This document shows, one piece after another, positions 1 through 5,432 of a stretch of DNA of 8,296 bases. Source of the DNA: CAYSZB01 sp964435475 (GTDB lineage: Bacteria; Chloroflexota; Anaerolineae; Anaerolineales; Anaerolineaceae); the NCBI GenBank assembly GCA_964435475.1, contig CAYSZB010000089.1, forward strand, positions 1 to 8,296, in the 5' to 3' direction. The position numbers were made by a program, and so were the translations under genes. The stretch's first letter is position 1. Every line of letters begins with the position of its first letter. Under the pieces are notes generated by a model. That model saw only the letters and a program-made list of their open reading frames with translations. It was not told the origin of the DNA and did not search any database.

Positions 1-813
1 CCAGGTGCCGGTCCAGAGGTAGCGGGCGAGGTCGAACAGAGCGATCTGGGCCAGGGCAAGGAGTGCGCCGATCAGCAGGGGCAGTTTCATCTCACTTAAC
101 TTTGAATAGGCATTGTCTTTTTTCATCAGCATGACGATGGCGATGGTATAGATCATGACCAGGAGGGTATAGACGCCCAGGGCGCTGATCAGCGCGACGG
201 GGAAGATGACCCAGATGTTCTCGGTGAGGGTCAGGAGGACCAAGCCAGCCGCGAGCAGGATAAAAAGAGCGGCCTGTTTTAGGGTTTTGAAGGGTGATTC
301 ATCGCGCCAGTCCTTCCAGACAGTCTGATGGAAGGCCGGGACGACAGCGGCGGACATGGCCAGGCCCATGCCCATACCGGTGACCAGGCGGGACCAATTC
401 TGGGGTTCGTAGAGGCCATCCAGGGCGGGGAAAAAGTGCAGGTAGGAGTTGGCGCCGTCGATGCCGAAGGCCACGACGAAGAGCCCGAGGAGAATGATCA
501 TCCAGATGGGCGGGTATTTGCCCTTTTTGCCCTGGAGGAACTGATAGATGAGGCCGAAGCTGGAACCGAGGTACATGCCGGTGCAGCGGGCGCAGAGCGG
601 CACCTGGCGGTCGTGGATGTGGAAACTGCGGGCGGCAATGCGGTGACAGACGGCATAGCCGATGGCATCCAACTTGCCGAGGAAACCGGGCGGGGTGAGC
701 CATAACCAGGTGAGCAGGAGGGCCAGGAAGAGCCCGAGGACAACCCAAAACCAGGGAAATCGGGATAGGCGCTTTCTGGATGGTGGAACCTGCGGCAGCT
801 GTGGGTCGATCAC
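1..813 (-). CDS. DUF2085 family membrane protein, partial (C-terminus beyond the left edge)
   Basis: Open for 271 codons to the window edge with no stop. The signature is the DUF2085 cysteine/histidine motif: CH at residues 56-57, then RSFHIHDRQVPLCARCTGMY (62-81), with C74 and C77 spaced CxxC. This looks like a small metal-binding or redox site facing the membrane. Hydrophobic segments lie at about 20-40, 104-119, 143-162, 181-199, 203-230 and 244-266, so it is a multi-pass inner-membrane protein. The family has no established biochemical role. Start: the GTG at 813 is the first start codon after the in-frame TAG of the upstream reductase. It has GGAAGG four bases upstream, and that SD overlaps the upstream stop codon. 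The two genes are 9 bases apart and probably co-transcribed and translationally coupled. The family call is firm because of the motif; function is unknown. Confidence 0.82.
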   Translation of the reverse strand, partial: MIDPQLPQVPPSRKRLSRFPWFWVVLGLFLALLLTWLWLTPPGFLGKLDAIGYAVCHRIAARSFHIHDRQVPLCARCTGMYLGSSFGLIYQFLQGKKGKYPPIWMIILLGLFVVAFGIDGANSYLHFFPALDGLYEPQNWSRLVTGMGMGLAMSAAVVPAFHQTVWKDWRDESPFKTLKQAALFILLAAGLVLLTLTENIWVIFPVALISALGVYTLLVMIYTIAIVMLMKKDNAYSKLSEMKLPLLIGALLALAQIALFDLARYLWTGTW

Positions 814-822
814 TGGACCTTC

Positions 823-1962
823 CTAGCGGGCAAAATAGGCATCACATTTCTTGAGCCAATCGATGATCTCGATATGCTGGGGGCAAACCGCCTCGCAGTT
901 GCCGCACTCGATGCACATATCGGCACGGTTTTCAGGTTTGATGGCAGAGGTGTACTTCCAGTTGCTGCCCTTTTCAGCGCCAAAGATGCGGCTGTCATTG
1001 TAGAGGGCAAAAATGGTGGGGATCGCCACATCGCTGGGACAGGGCAGGCAGTATTCGCAATGCGTGCAGGGGATGGGCGAAAGGGATTTGAAGGCCTTAC
1101 GGACCTCTTCGATCACCGCCAGATCATGGGCATCCAGGCTGTTGGCGCCGGAACGGCTGGCACTTTGCAGGTTTTCTGTGACATGCTGCATGGTGCTCAT
1201 ACCGCTGAGGACGACCGAGACCTGGGGCTGGTTCCAGACCCACTGCAGCGCCCATTCGGCAGGCTTCCAGTCGCGGTTGGAGCGGGCAAATTCGCGGGCC
1301 ACCTGGTCGGGCATGGGGTCCAGGGCCAGGCTGCCGCCGCGGATGGGTTCCATGACCACCACGCCGAGGCCTCTGGCAGCGGCTTCATCGACCCCTTTTT
1401 GCCCCTGCTGGTAATCGATATCCATGTAGTTATGCTGCAGCTGGCAGAAATCCCAGGCATCATAGCTGTTGAGGATGGTGTGGAAGGCGTCGTAGTCATC
1501 ATGGAAGGAAAAGCCGAGGTGCAGGAAGCGCCCTTCGGACTTGCGCTTTTCAGCCCAATCGAGGATCTTGAATTGCTGGAGGTCAAGCCAGCGCTTGCCA
1601 CCCAGGGCATGAAAGAGGTACATATCGAGGTGGTCGACATCCAGGCGGCGCTGCTGTTCATCGAGCAGGCGGTCCAGGTCGGACTCACTCTTGACCAGCC
1701 AGACTGGCAGCTTGGTCGCGAGGTGGACCTTTTCACGGTAGCCGCCTTTTAATACCCTGCCGGTGAACAACTCACTTTGCTCATTGTGGTAGCCCCAGGC
1801 GGTGTCGACATAGTTCACGCCGGCGTCAATGGCTTTGTGGACCATCTCGGTCGCCAGGTCCTCATCGATCTCGCGTGTATCTTTGATCTCGGGCAGGCGC
1901 ATCATGCCAAAGCCCAGGGCGGAGACATCCCAACCCAATTTGCCGAATTTTCTGTACTGCAT
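823..1962 (-). CDS. Aldo/keto reductase with C-terminal 2x[4Fe-4S] ferredoxin domain (COG1453-like)
   Basis: A 379-residue oxidoreductase. The N-terminal (beta/alpha)8 aldo/keto reductase barrel (about 1-280) keeps the catalytic tetrad: D53 and Y58 in VDTAWGYH, K84 in ATKLPVW, H118 in LFHALGG. The C-terminus carries two cysteine clusters, C299/302/305/308 (CTHCEYCLPCP) and C350/353/356/360 (CIECGNCEAVCP), typical of two [4Fe-4S] clusters. This is the COG1453 architecture, a cytoplasmic reductase thought to couple NAD(P)H chemistry to iron-sulfur electron transfer in anaerobes; the substrate is unknown. Start: an ATG at 1968 is longer by two codons, but the SD AGAGGA (1974-1969) touches it with no spacing, whereas it sits 6 bases before the ATG at 1962, so 1962 is preferred. 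It is the first gene of a probable two-gene operon with the DUF2085 protein. Confidence 0.93.
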   Translation of the reverse strand: MQYRKFGKLGWDVSALGFGMMRLPEIKDTREIDEDLATEMVHKAIDAGVNYVDTAWGYHNEQSELFTGRVLKGGYREKVHLATKLPVWLVKSESDLDRLLDEQQRRLDVDHLDMYLFHALGGKRWLDLQQFKILDWAEKRKSEGRFLHLGFSFHDDYDAFHTILNSYDAWDFCQLQHNYMDIDYQQGQKGVDEAAARGLGVVVMEPIRGGSLALDPMPDQVAREFARSNRDWKPAEWALQWVWNQPQVSVVLSGMSTMQHVTENLQSASRSGANSLDAHDLAVIEEVRKAFKSLSPIPCTHCEYCLPCPSDVAIPTIFALYNDSRIFGAEKGSNWKYTSAIKPENRADMCIECGNCEAVCPQHIEIIDWLKKCDAYFAR

Positions 1963-1996
1963 TGTCATTCCTCTAGTTTTAATTTTTGCTGGATGA

Positions 1997-2002
1997 ATTG
2001 TA
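1997..2002 (-). promoter_or_regulatory. Possible -10 box for the aldo/keto reductase gene
   Basis: TACAAT on the minus strand, 28-34 bases before the reductase start codon. No convincing -35 hexamer stands at 16-18 bases, so the call rests on the -10 and its position. The same hexamer appears at other promoters in this window. Confidence 0.35.
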
Positions 2003-2063
2003 CCCCATACAAAGCAAACATCCCCGAAACCCGCCGTAAAAACAGGTTGGTCTGCCGGGCGGA

Positions 2064-2092
2064 TTGACTTTTAGCCCGGAATATGCGATACT
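2064..2092 (+). promoter_or_regulatory. Sigma70-type promoter of the 2098-2263 mini-transcript
   Basis: TTGACT (2064-2069), 17-base spacer, GATACT (2087-2092). The -35 matches 5 of 6 consensus bases and the -10 matches 4 of 6. The predicted start site at about 2098-2100 coincides with the left arm of a perfect hairpin, so the RNA would begin with a stem-loop. Confidence 0.6.
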
Positions 2093-2155
2093 AAAGACAG
2101 GTACAAGAGATGTACCTGCTCCTCGCCATTCTATGAAAGAGGAGGTGGTGCTAAT

Positions 2156-2209
2156 ATGATAGATAGTTATTTACCTAAAGCTGCGGCATCCCTCCTTGCA
2201 AGTCGATAA
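2156..2209 (+). CDS. Candidate small ORF, 17 residues, strong Shine-Dalgarno
   Basis: ATG at 2156 to TAA at 2207 encodes MIDSYLPKAAASLLASR. The Shine-Dalgarno GGAGGTG (2141-2147) is among the best in the window and lies 8 bases before the ATG. It can pair with the upstream CTCCTC (2119-2124), which would make initiation switchable. The peptide is short, with an Ala/Leu-rich centre and a positive C-terminus; no known family is recognised, and it is too short to form a classical membrane-spanning toxin. Layout (strong SD, tiny ORF, 5' hairpin, terminal hairpin) is like type I toxin mRNAs or leader peptides, but that is resemblance of layout only. It could also be a non-coding RNA that carries an ORF by chance. 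Confidence 0.35.
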   Translation: MIDSYLPKAAASLLASR

Positions 2210-2228
2210 GGATTGCCGCAGCGACACG

Positions 2229-2263
2229 AATGACCGTCCACAATGTGGGCGGTCTTCATTTAA
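2229..2263 (+). terminator. Probable intrinsic terminator of the mini-transcript
   Basis: GACCGTCCAC (2232-2241)/GTGGGCGGTC (2245-2254), 10 bp including one wobble pair, with a three-base AAT loop. It is followed by T-rich TTCATTT. AATGA (2229-2233) can also pair with TCATT (2256-2260), lengthening the stem with a small bulge. The T tract is interrupted, so termination may be partial. Confidence 0.55.
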
Positions 2264-2300
2264 GCTTTAGCTTTGAGATCAAGTTTGCCCCAGATTGCGT

Positions 2301-2329
2301 TTGCATTCCCGCCTTTTCTTGGCTACAAT
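2301..2329 (+). promoter_or_regulatory. Sigma70-type promoter of the AI-2E family gene
   Basis: TTGCAT (2301-2306), 17-base spacer, TACAAT (2324-2329). The predicted start near 2336 leaves a leader of about 26 bases with SD GAGGA (2353-2357) before the ATG at 2362. A promoter here rules out translation from the in-frame ATG at 2230. Confidence 0.7.
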
Positions 2330-2361
2330 ATAGTTTATACACAACAGATAATGAGGATAAG

Positions 2362-3642
2362 ATGAGCGACCAGGGTAACGAACCGACCAACAGCAACACC
2401 TCCCCCAAGTGGAACTGGACAACCAAGCTGGTGTTTGCGCTCATCCTTTCGGCCGTTGGGTTTTTCATCCTGATCAAGTTCCAGAACATCCTGGGGCCGG
2501 TGCTTTTATCGTTCATCATCTCCTACCTGATCTACCCGCTGGCGACCTTCCTGCACAAAAGGCTCAAATTCAGCTGGCGGCTGGCGGTGACGGTCATTTA
2601 TGCGGTCATTGCCCTGATCCTGCTGGGCCTTCTGACCTGGGGCGGGTTTGCGCTTTTCGGGCAGGTGCAGAACCTGATCACCTTCATCCAGGAAAACATT
2701 GATGAGCTGCCCAACCTGCTTGAAAACCTGGCTGATCAAAGCATTGTTATCGGGCAGATGGAATTCAGCCTGGCGTTCCTCAACAACGGCGAGCTGGTCG
2801 ACCAGATCGTGGCCTGGATCGAACCGATCCTGGGCACAGCCGGCAGCCTGGTGGGCAAGCTATTTTCGGGCGGCGCCAACCTGATCTTCTGGACGGTGCT
2901 GATGCTGTTGATCTCCTACTTCATCCTGGCTGAGACCGAAGGCGTCTCAAGGAACCTGATCAAGGTCAGGATCCCGGGCTATGAAGAAGACCTGCAGCGC
3001 ATGGGCAGGGAGCTTGGCTACATCTGGAACGCCTTCATCCGCGGTCAGTTGATCGTGATCACGGTGGCAGTGATCGTCTTCACCATCATCCTGGGCACGC
3101 TGGGCATCCAGTACTTCTTTGGGCTGGCTTTGATCGCCGCCTTCGGCAGGCTGATCCCCTATGTCGGCGCCTGGGTCACCTGGATCAGTTATGGGCTGGT
3201 GGCGCTGTTCCAGGCGAACACGCCCTTCGGGCTGACACCTTTCTGGTATATGCTTATCGTGGTGGTGATCGCGCTGCTCGTGGACAATATTCTGGATAAC
3301 ATCCTGGTGCCCAAGGTGATGTCCAACGCTTTAAGGGTGCACCCCGCAGCAGTGCTTTTAGGCACGCTAATCGGCGCGCAGTTATTGGGCGTGGTCGGCG
3401 TGATCCTGGCGGCACCGGTGCTTGCCAGCCTGCAGTTGATCTTCAGGTACCTGCTGCGCAAGCTGACCGACAGCAATCCCTGGGAGGATATCGACAACAA
3501 GCAGCCCATCAAGCGCTCACGCTTCTGGATCTGGTTCGGGAGCCAGTTGAACCACTTCAAGAACTGGCTTAAGCATTTATTCCAGAAGAAGGCAAAAAAG
3601 AACAAGACACTGGCAAGTATTGAAAAGCCTGAAGAAAAATGA
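2362..3642 (+). CDS. AI-2E family transporter (PerM/YtvI-type membrane protein)
   Basis: A 426-residue inner-membrane protein of the PF01594 family. Members have been linked to autoinducer-2 export (TqsA) or Na+/H+ antiport, but most are uncharacterised, so the substrate is open. Hydrophobic segments lie at about 22-40, 43-62, 72-99, 172-190, 228-248, 251-280, 295-315 and 328-363. A soluble stretch at 100-170 is usual for the family between TM3 and TM4. Family motifs seen: RLIPYVGAW (263-271) and DNILVPKVMSNALRVHP (312-328), followed by the Gly-rich last helix (LIGAQLLGVVGVILAAPV). The C-terminal 40 residues are unusually rich in Lys/Arg. The reading frame stays open to an ATG at 2230, but that would run through a terminator-like hairpin and the promoter; the ATG at 2362 has SD GAGGA at the right distance and starts a polar N-terminus. 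Confidence 0.93.
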   Translation: MSDQGNEPTNSNTSPKWNWTTKLVFALILSAVGFFILIKFQNILGPVLLSFIISYLIYPLATFLHKRLKFSWRLAVTVIYAVIALILLGLLTWGGFALFGQVQNLITFIQENIDELPNLLENLADQSIVIGQMEFSLAFLNNGELVDQIVAWIEPILGTAGSLVGKLFSGGANLIFWTVLMLLISYFILAETEGVSRNLIKVRIPGYEEDLQRMGRELGYIWNAFIRGQLIVITVAVIVFTIILGTLGIQYFFGLALIAAFGRLIPYVGAWVTWISYGLVALFQANTPFGLTPFWYMLIVVVIALLVDNILDNILVPKVMSNALRVHPAAVLLGTLIGAQLLGVVGVILAAPVLASLQLIFRYLLRKLTDSNPWEDIDNKQPIKRSRFWIWFGSQLNHFKNWLKHLFQKKAKKNKTLASIEKPEEK

Positions 3643-3703
3643 TCGGGCTCAAAGGCTTAATGTGTGAGATAATAAAGACAAGACAAACAATAGGAGCATA
3701 AAT

Positions 3704-3895
3704 ATGGAAAACTCTCAAGAACCTGTAACCACGACCATTGCAGAGACCGAAAACTACCTGGCATGGCGGGCGGACGAACCTGACAATGAGTCAACCTACC
3801 ACCTCGAACTCAATAACGTGACCCTGCACTTCTTCAAAGAAGAATGGAAAGAGTTCCTGGACCTGATCGCGGCGATCGTTGACGAAGAATTCTAG
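3704..3895 (+). CDS. Small acidic protein of unknown function (63 aa)
   Basis: No family recognised with confidence. SD AGGAG (3692-3696) stands 7 bases before the ATG. The protein has 16 Asp/Glu and only 3 Lys/Arg, so it is strongly acidic and surely soluble. The N-terminal third is low-complexity and Thr/Glu-rich. The rest reads as two short beta strands (STYHLELNN, VTLHFF) and an amphipathic helix (KEEWKEFLDLIAAIVDEEF) with regular W/F/L spacing, which suggests a small folded domain or a partner-binding helix. It lies 61 bases after the AI-2E family gene on the same strand and ends at a strong terminator. It may share transcripts with that gene or use a weak promoter of its own (GATAAT at 3668-3673, poor -35). 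Good SD, plausible composition and clean terminator argue that it is real. Confidence 0.75.
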   Translation: MENSQEPVTTTIAETENYLAWRADEPDNESTYHLELNNVTLHFFKEEWKEFLDLIAAIVDEEF

Positions 3896-3926
3896 ACTTT
3901 AGCAGTAAATGATTTTGTAAAGAAAG

Positions 3927-3950
3927 AACCGGGCCTGACCCGGTTTTTTT
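3927..3950. terminator. Bidirectional intrinsic terminator between convergent genes
   Basis: AACCGGG (3927-3933)/CCCGGTT (3939-3945), 7 bp, loop CCTGA, followed on the plus strand by seven T (3944-3950). Read on the minus strand the same stem is followed by CTTTCTTT, so it can also end the convergent acetyltransferase transcript, whose stop codon overlaps the T tract. Confidence 0.9.
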
Positions 3951-4649
3951 ATGCCAGTTTCATCCAGACCAGGCTGCGGAAGAGCGAAAAACCAGCCGCT
4001 TCGAGGGCTTGGGCGGCCATCTCACAGGGCAGGTCGAGCGCCAACGGTTTGGTACGCCCGACCCCGGGCGGGAGGAGGGATAAGGCATGGCTGATGAACT
4101 GGTCCAGGTCAACATCCGGGTCGGGTGCCAGCCAGAGGATGTCGGCAAAGGTTGAAGTGCGCTGCCAGGTGATGAAACCTGAGGCGCGTTCTTTCATTAA
4201 TAATGTCCAATGCCTGAGGTTGAGCGCCTTTTCCCAACGTTCGGGGCGCCACAACACCTGGGGAGAAAAATCGGGCAACCACAGCGGGTAGTGCCAGATG
4301 ATGTTATCGGGATAGAGCCTTTCAAACCATTTCTGCTGGTCGGGCCACTCATCCTTTTTTCGCCTGCGCAGGAGGCCGGCCTGACTGGCTACCTGGCCCG
4401 CTGCCACACCCGCACTTGAAACGACACCTGCCGGGCGGTGCCAGGTGCTGCGGCAGCAGACCTCATGGAAGCCGAGGCTGGTGTAAAGATCCTGCGCCGC
4501 CTGGTTGTTGCGGTTGACCTGCAGCCAGACCTGGTNNNNNNNNNNNNNNNNNNNNNNNNNNNNNNNNNNNNNNNNNNNNNNNNNNNNNNNNNNNNNNNNN
4601 NNNNNNNNNNNNNNNNNNNNNNNNNNNNNNNNNNNTTTTGAGGTTCCAT
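3949..4649 (-). CDS. Tandem-GNAT N-acetyltransferase, interrupted by an assembly gap
   Basis: After the gap the minus-strand frame opens with QVWLQVNRNNQAAQDLYTSL then GFHE, the classic GNAT motif A/B end (acetyl-CoA binding and the LY..xGF signature). The frame then continues through a linker into a second, divergent GNAT-like half. That half holds ASGFITWQRTSTFADILWLA (a beta4-like strand) and ends in AAQALEAAGFSLFRSLVWMK, again an A..LE.AGF pattern. So the protein probably is a two-domain GNAT of about 300 residues, with the canonical acetyl-CoA site in the N-terminal half. The substrate cannot be told. The true start is probably the ATG at 4649 (MEPQ) on the far side of the gap. The 100 N (4536-4635) is a placeholder, so the apparent frame change across it has no meaning, and about 80-90 residues of the first domain are likely missing. 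A GTG at 4407 lies inside the frame and is not the start. Confidence 0.83.
4536..4635. other. Assembly gap, exactly 100 N
   Basis: Unknown bases from 4536 to 4635. A run of exactly 100 is the usual placeholder for a scaffold join of unknown length, so distances and reading frames across it should not be trusted. Confidence 0.97.
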
Positions 4650-4655
4650 GCTGAT

Positions 4656-4685
4656 ATTGTACACTTATCAGCAGGATTAAAACAA
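4656..4685 (-). promoter_or_regulatory. Promoter of the GNAT gene, possibly giving a leaderless mRNA
   Basis: On the minus strand TTGTTT (4685-4680), 18-base spacer, TACAAT (4661-4656). Only six bases separate the -10 from the ATG at 4649-4647, so the predicted transcription start falls at or next to the start codon. No Shine-Dalgarno stands before that ATG. The -35 overlaps the T tract of the infA terminator. Confidence 0.5.
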
Positions 4686-4712
4686 AAAAGCCCTGAAAAT
4701 ATCCAGGGCTTT
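4681..4712 (-). terminator. Intrinsic terminator of the rpsU-infA operon
   Basis: On the minus strand AAAGCCCTG (4712-4704)/CAGGGCTTT (4695-4687), 9 perfect bp, 8-base loop, followed by a T run. It lies 25 bases after the infA stop codon. Confidence 0.92.
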
Positions 4713-4737
4713 CATAATTACGTTCAGGAGGTCTGGC

Positions 4738-4986
4738 TTATTCCTCAGCGGGAGTACCATCCTGGCGGCGTGCGCGATAGACAATGCGCCCACGGTTCAT
4801 GTCGTAGGGCGACATTTCCACACGTACCTGGTCACCCAGCAGGATGCGGATGTAATACCTGCGCATCCTCCCGGACAGGTATGCCAGAACTTCATGACCA
4901 TTATCCAGGCGCACCTTGAATTGGGTGGCCGGTAATGCCTCAATGATCGTTCCTTCAACTGTAATCTTTTCTTCTTCTTTAGCCAT
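4738..4986 (-). CDS. infA: Translation initiation factor IF-1
   Basis: An 82-residue S1/OB-fold protein that binds the ribosomal A site during initiation with IF-2 and IF-3. Family landmarks: EGTIIEALP (11-19), KVRLDNGHEVLAYLSGRMRR (24-43), YIRILLGDQVRVEMSPYD (45-62) and RGRIVYR (65-71). The usual length is about 72; this one has a 10-residue C-terminal extension, RRQDGTPAEE, and an acidic-lysine N-terminus (MAKEEEK). SD GGAGG (4995-4991) is 4 bases before the ATG. It follows rpsU by 47 bases and precedes a strong terminator, so the two form an operon. A weak hairpin (CCTGTCC/GGGCAGG, 5024-4998) lies just upstream of the SD. infA more often lies in the spc/alpha ribosomal cluster beside rpmJ and rpsM, so this could be a second or relocated copy. 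Confidence 0.97.
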   Translation of the reverse strand: MAKEEEKITVEGTIIEALPATQFKVRLDNGHEVLAYLSGRMRRYYIRILLGDQVRVEMSPYDMNRGRIVYRARRQDGTPAEE

Positions 4987-5033
4987 AAAACCTCCAGCCT
5001 GCCCTGCTGAATGATCAGGACAGGAATGTCACT

Positions 5034-5222
5034 TTATTCGTACTCTTTCCGGTGTGACCGCCGAATAGCCTTCTTCTTCTCCATCCGCCTGTTTTCACTC
5101 TTCGAAATGAACCATCGTTTGCGGCGGACCGTGCTCAAAACACCGCTCTTCACGACCTTCTTGCGAAAGCGCTTCAGTAAAGAGTCCTGTGATTCATTTT
5201 GTCTTAAGTTTACTGTTGTCAA
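5034..5222 (-). CDS. rpsU: 30S ribosomal protein S21, TTG start
   Basis: A 62-residue, very basic small-subunit protein that sits near the anti-Shine-Dalgarno end of 16S rRNA. The core NLRQNESQDSLLKRFRKKV and KSGVLSTVRRKRWFIS, with a long Arg/Lys C-terminal helix, match the bS21 family (usual length about 58-70). Start: the frame stays open to an ATG at 5321, but that would add 33 unrelated residues and would place a perfect SD (AAGGAGGTG, around 5237-5229) inside the coding sequence. The TTG at 5222 lies 8 bases after GGAGG and gives a family-typical N-terminus (MTTVNLRQNE), so TTG is the likely start. It is the first gene of an operon with infA. The region between promoter and start is a structured leader of about 100 nt, and the SD itself can pair with an upstream CACCT. 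Confidence 0.93.
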   Translation of the reverse strand: MTTVNLRQNESQDSLLKRFRKKVVKSGVLSTVRRKRWFISKSENRRMEKKKAIRRSHRKEYE

Positions 5223-5323
5223 AAATTTCACCTCCTTCCAAAGGTGGAATGTCATGCTGCCGGTGTTGTGCACCAGGCGGGATGTCTCAGGGCACACAAT
5301 TACAAGCCCTGGTGACTTCACGA
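5223..5323 (-). promoter_or_regulatory. Structured 5' leader of rpsU with Shine-Dalgarno-sequestering hairpin
   Basis: On the minus strand, from the predicted start site near 5323: CACCAGG (5314-5308) can pair with CCTGGTG (5277-5271), 7 perfect bp. Nested in it and partly competing is CAGGGC (5311-5306)/GCCCTG (5293-5288). Next to the gene, CACCT (5246-5242) pairs with AGGTG (5233-5229), which is part of the SD. The set of alternative stems with a masked SD is what an autoregulated ribosomal-protein leader would look like; no known S21 leader motif was recognised. Confidence 0.45.
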
Positions 5324-5329
5324 AAAAGT

Positions 5330-5358
5330 ATTATATCGCATTTTTCAGGATCTGTGTG
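5330..5358 (-). promoter_or_regulatory. Promoter of the rpsU-infA operon
   Basis: A perfect TATAAT on the minus strand (5335-5330), with CACACA as a poor -35 (5358-5353) at 17 bases. A second minus-strand TATAAT at 5386-5381 lacks a good -35 and overlaps the divergent promoter. Confidence 0.55.
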
Positions 5359-5367
5359 AGAAAAATT

Positions 5368-5397
5368 TTGGCCTCTTCGCATTATATGGGATACAAT
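5368..5397 (+). promoter_or_regulatory. Promoter of the SDR/epimerase-like gene
   Basis: TTGGCC (5368-5373), 18-base spacer, TACAAT (5392-5397). The predicted start near 5404 leaves a leader of about 29 bases. It stands back to back with the rpsU promoter, 9 bases apart. Confidence 0.55.
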
Positions 5398-5432
5398 TAA
5401 TCCACTTTACAGAGAAAAGGACCAGGCATCCC

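Larger units (their letters stand above)
2098..2263 (+). ncRNA. Candidate structured small transcript (about 165 nt) with embedded 17-codon ORF
   Basis: Four hairpins follow one another between a promoter and a terminator-like stem. (1) CAGGTACA (2098-2105)/TGTACCTG (2111-2118), 8 bp, loop AGAGA, at the predicted 5' end. (2) CTCCTC (2119-2124)/GAGGAG (2139-2144), which hides the Shine-Dalgarno of the small ORF. (3) GCTGCGGCA (2180-2188)/TGCCGCAGC (2214-2222), 9 perfect bp, overlapping the 3' half of the ORF and its stop. (4) The terminal hairpin at 2232-2254. The unit is separate from the downstream membrane-protein gene, which has its own promoter at 2301. It does not match any riboswitch consensus I recognise. 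It could be a regulatory RNA, a type I toxin-like mRNA, or a translated leader. The structures are seen in the sequence; transcription is inferred. Confidence 0.45.

Noticed and set aside
874..1752. 292-codon plus-strand ORF opposite the aldo/keto reductase
   Set aside because: Antisense shadow; the minus strand has intact catalytic and Fe-S motifs.
2098..2263. Holin-like or Fst-type type I toxin
   Set aside because: The layout is similar, but the 17-residue peptide has no membrane-spanning length and no family signature, and no convincing antisense promoter was seen on the minus strand.
2230..2361. N-terminal extension of the AI-2E family protein from the ATG at 2230
   Set aside because: It would be translated through a terminator-like hairpin and the gene's own promoter, and has no SD; the ATG at 2362 has GAGGA at the right distance.
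4389..4664. Composite ORF that reads through the N run from GTG at 4664
   Set aside because: The gap length is arbitrary, so a frame across it is meaningless; on the left side this frame gives Arg/Ser/Ala-rich shadow while the neighbouring frame gives a GNAT motif.
5223..5321. 33-residue extension of S21 from the ATG at 5321
   Set aside because: It contains the strong SD of the TTG start and would begin at about the predicted transcription start; the extra residues do not resemble S21.
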